A model generated the notes under the pieces. The model worked only from the letters and a program-made list of their open reading frames with translations, did no database searches and was not told where the DNA came from. 8,988 nucleotides of DNA from Actinomycetota bacterium (lineage in GTDB: Bacteria; Actinomycetota; Humimicrobiia; Humimicrobiales; Humimicrobiaceae), in assembly GCA_016932375.1 (NCBI GenBank), contig JAFGDA010000101.1, positions 1 through 8,988 on the forward strand, given 5' to 3'. Below, one piece after another: positions 1-5,682 of the stretch. Numbering within the stretch: position 1 is the first letter of the stretch; each line of letters starts with the position of its first letter. The position numbers and the translations under genes are program-made.

Positions 1-23
1 ACATAATATTAAGGAGGGTACTA

Positions 24-428
24 ATGGCAAACCTGGAAAAAGTGGAGGGCATTGGCAAAGAGTATGCAAAAAAACTTGGAGCAGCGGGGGTTAAGACTAC
101 TGACGCACTTCTGAAGAAAGGCGCTACCCCGAAGGGAAGGAAAGAGCTTGAAGAAGCAACAGGCATAGGTCATAAGCTTATTCTTGAATGGGTGAACCTA
201 ACTGATCTTTTCAGGATCAAAGGAGTGAGTGAAGAATATTCCGATCTTCTGGAGGAAGCGGGTGTAGATACTGTAGTAGAGCTTTCAAAGAGAAATTCTG
301 CAAATCTTTACCAGAAAATAATGGAAGTTAATGGTGCAAAAAAACTGGTCAGGCGTCCTCCTTCCGAGAGTATGATCGAAGGGTGGATTGGCCAGGCTAA
401 AAAGCTCCCGAGAGTAATAGAATATTAA
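24..428 (+). CDS. DUF4332 domain protein with two helix-hairpin-helix motifs
   Basis: This 134-residue soluble protein is recognisable as a compact DUF4332 protein, a family found in many bacteria and some archaea with no settled biochemical role. Two helix-hairpin-helix-like segments are visible: VEGIGKEYAKKLGAAGV (about residues 7-23) and the parallel IKGVSEEYSDLLEEAGV (about 65-81). Such motifs usually bind the DNA or RNA backbone without sequence specificity, so nucleic acid binding is an inference. The conserved family phrases ATPKGRKELEEATGI, LILEWVNLTDL and AKKLPRVIEY (the C-terminus) are all present, so the gene looks complete. No signal peptide or membrane segment is seen. The ATG start is fixed by a strong AAGGAGGG at 11-18 with a 5-base spacer. 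The gene converges with the radical SAM gene and shows no operon link within the window. Confidence 0.9.
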   Translation: MANLEKVEGIGKEYAKKLGAAGVKTTDALLKKGATPKGRKELEEATGIGHKLILEWVNLTDLFRIKGVSEEYSDLLEEAGVDTVVELSKRNSANLYQKIMEVNGAKKLVRRPPSESMIEGWIGQAKKLPRVIEY

Positions 429-469
429 AAATTAACCACATAGTTACCAGGTACGATAATTATAAGGGT

Positions 470-490
470 GGACCGGCAAGGGACCGGCAA
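470..490. repeat. Tandem 11-bp direct repeat, two copies
   Basis: The unit GGACCGGCAAG at 470-480 is followed directly by GGACCGGCAA at 481-490, with T instead of G at the last position. It lies in the convergent intergenic region. A short GGGA/TCCC pairing (480-483 with 491-494) can form over the second copy. No T-tract follows, so it is not a convincing terminator. Confidence 0.6.
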
Positions 491-573
491 TCCCGGATTA
501 ATAAATGGCTGGTAATTCATACCTGAGATAATGAGCCGTTATGGCAAATATCCCTCAGGAATAAAAATAAAGC

Positions 574-618
574 TTGTTAAATGACACAGGTCTGGCGTGA
601 TTGTCTATCTTTTAACAA
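574..618. terminator. Candidate bidirectional terminator between convergent genes
   Basis: TTGTTAAA at 574-581 pairs perfectly with TTTAACAA at 611-618. Inside it, GACA (583-586) can pair with TGTC (602-605) across small bulges. The stem is followed by T-rich sequence in both directions: TTCTTATTATT on the plus strand, and GCTTTATTTTTAT when read on the minus strand. It sits 7 bp past the stop codon of the radical SAM gene, between two convergent genes, which is where a shared terminator is expected. The stem is AT-rich and the loop long, so it is weaker than a textbook intrinsic terminator. Confidence 0.4.
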
Positions 619-624
619 TTCTTA

Positions 625-2097
625 TTATTCGAGGTTCCTGAAATGAAGGCCTGTTAGTGAAAATCCTACTGCATAGGGGAGCAAACCGGGTTTATGCAGC
701 AGGCTCCACAATATCAGTCTCCAGAAATATCTCCTGCCTTTTTGCCTGAACCCGAGAAGCCAGAAAGAGCTTATAGTTGCCCGTATATAATACATGGATA
801 TTTTTAGTTTTTTAACTTTTTTGGGCTTGTATTCCTGGAGGAAGACCCTTATTCTCTCATAATATGACTTTGGTGAATAAATTGTAGAAAGTACCCTGCG
901 GTAACCATTAATAAGCACTGTGGTATCCATTTTTGGGACGAAGTTAAGGCTTGCTACCCCGGTATTGTTCCCGCTCGCAACTTTTACCAGCCTCCTTGAT
1001 TCACTTAGCCTCTGGTAAAGCCTGGTTTTTGGCAGTGCAGTGAGTAGACCCACCATGGCGGTCACAATGCCGCTCTTCTGTATAAAATCAATCTGTCTCT
1101 GGAATATGGAAACTTTATCGCTGTCAAACCCCATAATGAATCCACCCTGTACTTCCAGGCCCAGGTTCTGTATATCTTTAACACACTGTAAAAGATCCCT
1201 GTCCTTGTTCTGGACTTTTCCACATTCGGTAAGGCTGTCTGCATCAGGGGTCTCAATTCCAATAAATACGGAAGTGAAGCCAGCTTCGACCATCATTTTT
1301 ATAAGCTCACTGTCATCCGCAAGGTTTATGGAAACCTGGGTATTGAAAGTAAAAGGGTAATGGTTTTTTTTCTGCCATTTTATAATAGCCGGGAGGTGTT
1401 CATTTTTGAACCTTACCTTATTTCCTATGAGGTTATCATCAACAAAGAATACACCTGCCCTCCATCCTGTTCGCTTCAGGGATTCAAGCTCACTTATAAG
1501 CTGCCGGGTGGATTTTAACCTCGGGATCCTGCCGTTTAGCTGGACTACATCACAGAATTCACAGTTAAAAGGGCAGCCCCTTGAGAACTGGATACACATT
1601 GAATTGTAATTCCTGAGCCTTACCAGGTCCCAGGAGGGTACAGGTGACTTTTCAATATCAGGGAATTTTTCGACTGAATATATTTTCTTCAGTGTCCCTT
1701 TTTCCATATCATTTATGATGTCAACAATTATTTCTTCCACTTCACCCAGGACCATATGATCGATTTCAGGGAATTCTTCATGGCCAGTTGTAAATAAAGG
1801 ACCTCCGGCTATAACCGGCCTGCCAAGGTCTTTTGCCCTGCTTATAACTTTCCTGGTAGAATCTTTCTGCACTATCATGGCACTTATCATTACATAATCG
1901 GCCCATTTTATATGTTCATCTTTCAGGTTTTCGCAGTTCATGTCGACAAGCTTCTTTTCCCAGGTGGCCGGGAGCATTGAACCGACCGTCATAAGCCCGA
2001 GAGGTGGAAAAGCCGCTTTCTTTCCAAGAAGTTTTAAGACTGCCTTAAAACTCCAGAAGGTATTCTCGTAATCAGGGTATACCATCAATATTTTCAT
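625..2097 (-). CDS. B12-binding domain radical SAM protein (DUF4070 / HpnP-like)
   Basis: This 490-residue protein has the three-part layout of B12-dependent radical SAM enzymes. An N-terminal cobalamin-binding Rossmann domain covers about residues 1-135 (MKILMVYPDYENTFW start, FPPLGLMTVGSMLP, IAGGPLFTT, LGEVEE). The radical SAM barrel follows at about 165-365, with the 4Fe-4S motif RGCPFNCEFC (Cys175, Cys179, Cys182), FVDDN and FIGIETP. The basic, aromatic C-terminal region (about 370-490) matches DUF4070. The B12 domain lacks a DxHxxG motif, as is usual for this class. Known relatives include HpnP, the hopanoid C-2 methylase, but the same architecture occurs in many proteins of unknown substrate. 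No hopanoid or other pathway gene is nearby, so only a B12-dependent radical reaction, probably methylation, is proposed. The ATG start has AAGG 8 bases upstream on the minus strand and a good promoter at 2143-2171. The gene appears monocistronic. Confidence 0.88.
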   Translation of the reverse strand: MKILMVYPDYENTFWSFKAVLKLLGKKAAFPPLGLMTVGSMLPATWEKKLVDMNCENLKDEHIKWADYVMISAMIVQKDSTRKVISRAKDLGRPVIAGGPLFTTGHEEFPEIDHMVLGEVEEIIVDIINDMEKGTLKKIYSVEKFPDIEKSPVPSWDLVRLRNYNSMCIQFSRGCPFNCEFCDVVQLNGRIPRLKSTRQLISELESLKRTGWRAGVFFVDDNLIGNKVRFKNEHLPAIIKWQKKNHYPFTFNTQVSINLADDSELIKMMVEAGFTSVFIGIETPDADSLTECGKVQNKDRDLLQCVKDIQNLGLEVQGGFIMGFDSDKVSIFQRQIDFIQKSGIVTAMVGLLTALPKTRLYQRLSESRRLVKVASGNNTGVASLNFVPKMDTTVLINGYRRVLSTIYSPKSYYERIRVFLQEYKPKKVKKLKISMYYIRATISSFWLLGFRQKGRRYFWRLILWSLLHKPGLLPYAVGFSLTGLHFRNLE

Positions 2098-2142
2098 CAG
2101 TCTAACCTTATCTGCCTTTCTATTGTCATTAGCATTCTATTC

Positions 2143-2171
2143 TTTCTATTAAATAATCGTGCTTTTGTCAA
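2143..2171 (-). promoter_or_regulatory. Sigma70-type promoter of the radical SAM gene
   Basis: On the minus strand, a perfect -35 TTGACA (2166-2171) is followed by a 17-base spacer and a -10 TAGAAA (2143-2148, 4 of 6 consensus). It lies about 45 bp before the ATG at 2097 and faces that gene. This is the best consensus promoter in the window and supports a bacterial host. Confidence 0.6.
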
Positions 2172-2282
2172 ATTAGCTTCAAAATTATCCTTGAAGTCAC
2201 CGGTAAAAATGTATCAAATAAAACCATCTTATAAAAACTTACTAAAGAATTATACAGTTATTTTTTTATCACCAGAATTATA

Positions 2283-2435
2283 CTAATACTGTCCTGCGTT
2301 CTCATCTATTTCTTTTATAAACGTATTAAATGGATTTTTGTTTTCAATTATTATTGAAATGATGCCATTTATGAATTCAATTGTCTTTTCCCGGTTAGTC
2401 TTCCTTCCATAATGAGAACCTGGGGCTGATGTTGA
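2283..2435 (-). pseudogene. Possible gene remnant downstream of tRNA-Ala (no start codon)
   Basis: On the minus strand, an open frame runs from the tRNA 3' end to a TAG stop at 2283-2285. It has no ATG, GTG or TTG anywhere between the tRNA and the stop, so it cannot be a normal intact gene. The last 45 or so residues look protein-like rather than random: HYGRKTNREKTIEFINGI, then a run with IIIENKNPFNTFIKEID, ending ENAGQY. I do not recognise a family. It could be the C-terminal end of a gene broken by recombination beside the tRNA, or a chance open frame of about 50 codons. Confidence 0.25.
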
Positions 2436-2511
2436 TGGTGGAGATGAGCGGACTCGAACCGCCGACCTCTTGTCTGCCAGACAAGCGTTCTCCCGGCTGA
2501 ACTACATCCCC
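2436..2511 (-). tRNA. tRNA-Ala (anticodon GGC)
   Basis: Read on the minus strand, all cloverleaf arms pair: acceptor GGGGATG with CATCTCC, D stem GTTC/GAAC, anticodon stem CTTGT/ACAAG, and T stem GGCGG/CCGCT around TTCGAGT. The seven-base anticodon loop is CTGGCAG, giving anticodon GGC (2476-2478), which reads GCC alanine codons. The third acceptor pair is G3-U70, the classic alanine identity element, and the discriminator base is A. The mature body is 73 nt (2439-2511), with the 3' CCA encoded at 2436-2438. There is no intron. A possible -10 box TAAAAT (2527-2532, minus strand) lies 15 bases before the 5' end, but without a clear -35. Confidence 0.97.
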
Positions 2512-2767
2512 ACACCGCAATTACATATTTTACCTGATAACTTTATAAAATTTAAATGAAAATTGGGTATTAATAAAAAATCTGGTGATTTTTCAGTTCT
2601 CCAGAATTTCTTCATTATTATTAGCTATATTTTTCCTTAGGAGTTATATCCGGTTTGTCCGGCAGGATTATGAATAAATATGAGCTCTGGTTTTTTATTT
2701 TATTTTTGATTTTATTTAACAGCCATAAATCTGTAGAATAGGAAATGGAACTGATCCGGGGTAAAGG

Positions 2768-3436
2768 ATGAAGATACTTATCATAGAGGATGAAAAACTT
2801 GTTGCGGATAACCTTAAAGCTGGATTGGAGCAGCACAGGTTTACTGTAGATGTGGCCTATAACGGGAAGGATGGTTACTGTCTTGCCGGGGAATATGAAT
2901 ATGATGTCATAATCCTGGACCTTATGCTGCCGGATATGGAAGGCGAGGATCTGTGCAGTCGTCTTCGTGATGAAAAATCTGGGAGCTTTATCCTTATGCT
3001 TACAGCTAAAAGGCAGCTTGAAAATATAGTGGAAGGTTTGAATTGCGGTGCGGACGATTATCTTACCAAACCCTTTGAATTTTCCGAACTGCTGGCAAGG
3101 ATCAGGGCTCTTTTACGCAGGTCCTCACAGGATAAGAAAAATGTATTTTCAGCGGGTAGCATAACACTGGATCTCGAAAAGGAACAGGTTTATTCCGGTG
3201 ACCGGCGGATAAAGCTGACAAAGAAAGAATATATGATCCTTGAATACCTTTTACGGAACAGGGGCCAGCTAATAAGCAGGAACCAGCTGCTGGAACATGC
3301 ATGGGACAGGAATGTGGATATTTTTACAAATGTAGTTGACACCCATATTAAAAACCTGAGAAAAAAACTGGGGCGATCAGGCAATATTATCGAATCTGTA
3401 TATGGGTCAGGATACAGGATCACCCAGTATGAGTAA
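2768..3436 (+). CDS. OmpR/PhoB-family response regulator
   Basis: This is a 222-residue two-component transcription regulator, probably partner of the histidine kinase encoded next. The receiver domain (about residues 1-115) has the acidic pair Glu7-Asp8, phospho-acceptor Asp51 in VIILDLMLPD, Thr79 in LMLTAK, and Lys101 in LTKPFEF. The C-terminal winged-helix DNA-binding domain (about 128-221) carries the family signatures LTKKEYMILEYLLRN, HAWDRN, VDTHIKNLRKKLG and a final VYGSGYRI. Length and all catalytic residues are normal. OmpR/PhoB members usually bind direct repeats upstream of their targets; here these are probably its own operon and the exporter genes downstream. The ATG start is preceded by CCGGGG with a 6-base spacer, a modest ribosome binding site. 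The gene opens a run of six plus-strand genes. Confidence 0.96.
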   Translation: MKILIIEDEKLVADNLKAGLEQHRFTVDVAYNGKDGYCLAGEYEYDVIILDLMLPDMEGEDLCSRLRDEKSGSFILMLTAKRQLENIVEGLNCGADDYLTKPFEFSELLARIRALLRRSSQDKKNVFSAGSITLDLEKEQVYSGDRRIKLTKKEYMILEYLLRNRGQLISRNQLLEHAWDRNVDIFTNVVDTHIKNLRKKLGRSGNIIESVYGSGYRITQYE

Positions 3437-3516
3437 ACCATAATTAAATATATTAAGTGATTACATATTTAATGAAAGGTAATTTGATAAATGACCTGAT
3501 ATGGAGACAACGTAAT

Positions 3517-3534
3517 ACATATTAACGAATATGT
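3517..3534. repeat. Inverted repeat abutting the kinase ribosome binding site
   Basis: ACATATT (3517-3523) and AATATGT (3528-3534) form a perfect 7-bp inverted repeat with loop AACG. It ends one base before the GGAG (3535-3538) that serves the TTG start of the kinase. It could be an operator or an RNA hairpin modulating translation. The arms are AT-rich, so chance is possible. Confidence 0.4.
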
Positions 3535-3548
3535 GGAGATGATGGAAA

Positions 3549-4727
3549 TTGAAATTTTCCCTTAAAACCAAAATATTTTTATGGTTCGGCATAATCATAC
3601 TTGTTGCCTTTATATTGTATGGGACACTGCTATATTTTGTTTTTCAATACAATCTCAGGGGTGAAAGATACTTTAACAATCTCAGGGAACAACCACTACT
3701 TGAGGAAGAATTCATTAATAAGATGAGGGAGATGGACAGCGAACATTTTGGCAGGATGCCGATCCCGCCGGGACTCACGATCCTTCCCCCGGGGCTTTTC
3801 ACAAGGGTATTTTTAAGCATAACAGGGGGGGTGCTGGTAATCATAATAATTTCAAGTTCAGGGGGATTTTTATTTTTAAGAAGAATGCTGAACCAGGTCG
3901 ACCTGATAACAAGGAATGTAAAGGAGATTGACGAGAAGAAGCTGCACCTCCGGATAAACCTAAAAGGCAGGGATCCGATTTCGAATATGTCCAGGACATT
4001 TGACAGCATGCTTGATAAAATTGAAAACTCTTTTAAAAGCCAGAAGCAATTTGTCCAGAATGTTTCACATGAACTCAACACCCCCCTTACGGTAATGAAG
4101 ACAAAAATTGATTTACTGAGACAAAAAAAATCAATAACAGGCAGGGAATACAGGGAAACCATCGACCTTGTCGATAGTGAGATAATGAGATTATCAAAAA
4201 TTACCGGCGAGCTACTGGTTTTATCTGATCTTGAGGAAAATTCATATAAGGCAGAACCTTCTGACATAAATGTTAAGGCGGTAATAGAAAAAATACTGAA
4301 ATTGTATGAAAACCAGGTCCTGTCAAAAGATCTTAAGCTTATAACTGATTACAGTGGCAGGTTTGATATAATGGGAAATACTGTCCAGGTCGAACAACTG
4401 ATTTTCAATCTTTTAGATAATGCAGTCAAGCACAGCACCAATGGGAGCGAATTGCAGATAAGTTTAAGCAATAATCCACAGCAGGCTGAGTTGATAGTTG
4501 AAATCACAAATGTCAGTGAATCAATTAAAAAGAAGGATATGTGCCATATTTTTGACAGGTTTTACAGGACAGATGGCATAAATGGCAAAAAAGGATTCGG
4601 TCTCGGGTTATCAATTGCAGAAAAAATAGTCCAGAAGCACAGAGGCAGAATAGAGGCTGATTTTGATGAGGATAAAAAAACTGTAACATTAAGGGTGATA
4701 CTTCCCCTGACAGAAAAAAATAAATAA
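3549..4727 (+). CDS. Sensor histidine kinase (HAMP, HisKA, HATPase_c)
   Basis: This is a 392-residue membrane-bound kinase, probably phosphorylating the regulator encoded 112 bp upstream. TM1 spans about residues 9-32 and TM2 about 86-110, leaving a short extracytoplasmic segment of some 53 residues that is Pro-rich near its end (RMPIPPGLTILPPGLF). A HAMP linker follows (about 110-162), then the dimerisation domain with phospho-acceptor His174 in FVQNVSHELNTPL, and the ATPase domain with the N box NLLDNAVKH (Asn287, Asn291), the F box IFDRFYR and the G2 box GFGLGLS. The G1 box, normally DxGxG or NxGxP, reads ITNVSESI, so the acidic Asp is Asn321 and the glycine is lost. The small sensor loop resembles kinases that sense envelope disturbance or use a partner protein. 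The start is TTG with GGAG 10 bases upstream. No in-frame ATG lies near, since both ATGs in GATGATGG are out of frame. Confidence 0.95.
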   Translation: MKFSLKTKIFLWFGIIILVAFILYGTLLYFVFQYNLRGERYFNNLREQPLLEEEFINKMREMDSEHFGRMPIPPGLTILPPGLFTRVFLSITGGVLVIIIISSSGGFLFLRRMLNQVDLITRNVKEIDEKKLHLRINLKGRDPISNMSRTFDSMLDKIENSFKSQKQFVQNVSHELNTPLTVMKTKIDLLRQKKSITGREYRETIDLVDSEIMRLSKITGELLVLSDLEENSYKAEPSDINVKAVIEKILKLYENQVLSKDLKLITDYSGRFDIMGNTVQVEQLIFNLLDNAVKHSTNGSELQISLSNNPQQAELIVEITNVSESIKKKDMCHIFDRFYRTDGINGKKGFGLGLSIAEKIVQKHRGRIEADFDEDKKTVTLRVILPLTEKNK

Positions 4728-4892
4728 TTCCGTCTATAAAAAACCTCCATTTTTCCTACATTTTTCAGTTATATAATTTGGCTGGCATGATTTATTTCAT
4801 TTGTAATAGTCATACATGTCATTGTTATATAGTTTATGCGATATATTGAATGAGTTTTAATTTATATTGATTTTAAGTATCCGGGAGGATTC

Positions 4893-5324
4893 GTGGAACA
4901 ACAATTTACAGGAGCTGGTGGTTTTTTTGTAATATTCAGGATAGCGCAGTTTATGCCTTATGTAGCTATAGGGTTGCTGATAGTAATGGCTGCCATATGG
5001 GTAGTTTTTGGAATTAAAAAATCCAGATGGGCAAAGATACTTGCTATCGTGCTTACTGCCCTCGTGTTGATTACCGGCTTATGCAGTTTTGCGCCTTATG
5101 TTCTAAGGACATTCATGGGAGGGCAGCTTCCGGAAGGCGGTTTTCCCCAGGGTGATTTTCCGGAAGTGGGGATACGTCGGGGTGGTCATCCGGAAGGCGA
5201 GTTCCCCGGAGACACCCAGAGATCCAGGGACCAGGACCGAAAAGTCAATGAAGTCAGGGATACCGGAACCAGCCTTTGGCTGCCCGGCAATATGGATCCT
5301 GCCGGAAGGTTGGCCGTTATTTAG
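4893..5324 (+). CDS. Small two-helix membrane protein with PEG-F repeat tail, function unknown
   Basis: I do not recognise a family for this 143-residue protein. Residues 11-40 are strongly hydrophobic (first helix about 20-40), followed by a basic turn IKKSRWAK and a second helix at about 46-70. By the positive-inside rule the turn is cytoplasmic, so both ends should face outward. The tail begins with six five-residue units from Pro80 (PEGGF, PQGDF, PEVGI, RRGGH, PEGEF, PGDTQ), then becomes charged and without recognisable structure up to AVI. The end could have been altered by a frameshift, because the repeat pattern stops abruptly and another frame stays open to 5358. The start is GTG at 4893 with GGGAGG (4883-4888) just before it. 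Its place between sensor kinase and adaptor resembles the membrane protein YknW next to YknXYZ in Bacillus, but no sequence relation is claimed. An accessory, sensing or substrate role is possible. Confidence 0.75.
   Translation: MEQQFTGAGGFFVIFRIAQFMPYVAIGLLIVMAAIWVVFGIKKSRWAKILAIVLTALVLITGLCSFAPYVLRTFMGGQLPEGGFPQGDFPEVGIRRGGHPEGEFPGDTQRSRDQDRKVNEVRDTGTSLWLPGNMDPAGRLAVI
5130..5219 (+). repeat. 15-nt (5-codon) tandem repeat inside the small membrane protein
   Basis: CCGGAAGGCG at 5130 recurs as CCGGAAGTGG at 5160 and CCGGAAGGCG at 5190, an exact 30-nt spacing. At protein level this divides into six five-residue units of the type P-E-G-x-F, the fourth unit (RRGGH) being the most diverged. The exact codon phase shows that the array grew by in-frame duplication. 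Confidence 0.7.
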
Positions 5325-5329
5325 GAAAA

Positions 5330-5423
5330 TGGGACTCCGGGATTATTTCTCAAAATAACAACCAGTAGGATAAATATCATTAAACCTGCTTTTATAGAGA
5401 AAGCCCCTGATCCCGGAGTCCCA
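5330..5423. repeat. 94-bp element bounded by a 14-bp perfect inverted repeat
   Basis: TGGGACTCCGGGAT (5330-5343) and ATCCCGGAGTCCCA (5410-5423) are perfect reverse complements 66 bases apart. Two smaller hairpins lie between them: TTATTT/AAATAA (5343-5348 with 5353-5358; its first base overlaps the outer arm by one) and GCTTT/AAAGC (5388-5392 with 5400-5404). A transcript could therefore form a closed stem with two internal branches. It begins six bases after the stop codon of the small membrane protein. No clean T-tract follows, so a simple terminator is unlikely. The flanks (GAAAA before, GAATA after) match at 4 of 5 bases, too weak to call a target-site duplication. It may be a structured RNA, a protein-binding site or a miniature inverted-repeat element. 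Confidence 0.6.
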
Positions 5424-5682
5424 GAATACCCTGTAATTGTTTTCATTAACACGGAAACTGCATTAAGCTTTATTCGATAATTGGGATTATCAAGAAATAA
5501 TCAAATAAAAAAATAAATAAAAGATTGTGCATGGATAGATTAAAACTCCAGATTTTCTTCATATTTCGTTTGTATACTTTCAATAAAAAATCCAGATTAG
5601 AAGGCTTAAGAAAAGTCAAATTTATAAAAAATTAAAGATGTTTAAGGGCAATTGTATTTATCCAGTTTAGCGACTAATCAAA
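5424..5682. other. AT-rich intergenic stretch before the adaptor gene
   Basis: This 259-bp stretch is strongly AT-rich, with A-runs around 5507-5530. I see no convincing gene, RNA or consensus promoter in it. TTGGGA (about 5481) with AATAAA 17 bases on is a poor promoter match of a kind expected by chance here. A 34-codon ATG frame at 5531-5635 lacks a ribosome binding site. Together with the inverted-repeat element it makes the longest gap in the gene run, so a separate promoter for the exporter genes could lie here. Confidence 0.4.

Noticed and set aside
2621..2836. 71-codon minus-strand frame across the response regulator start
   Set aside because: It overlaps the regulator's N-terminal codons, has low-complexity Lys/Asn/Ile sequence from AT-rich DNA, and shows no family resemblance.
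3443..3473. ATTAAAT/ATTTAAT inverted repeat after the response regulator
   Set aside because: The seven pure A/T pairs in AT-rich DNA are expected by chance, and no T-tract follows to support a terminator.
3472..3525. 17-residue ATG frame between regulator and kinase (MKGNLINDLIWRQRNTY)
   Set aside because: There is no Shine-Dalgarno sequence before it, and its stop falls inside the inverted repeat. A leader peptide cannot be supported.
3644..4267. 207-codon open frame on the minus strand inside the histidine kinase gene
   Set aside because: It lies wholly opposite the well-supported HAMP/HisKA coding region, has no ribosome binding site and is Ser/Ile/Leu-rich as expected of an antisense shadow.
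5152..5358. 68-codon plus-strand frame overlapping the tail of the small membrane protein
   Set aside because: It is out of phase with the five-codon repeat, lacks its own ribosome binding site and has no recognisable features. It is kept only as a possible sign of a frameshift in the tail.
5531..5635. 34-residue ATG frame before the adaptor gene
   Set aside because: It has no ribosome binding site, a Lys/Phe/Ile-rich composition from AT-rich DNA and no conserved features.
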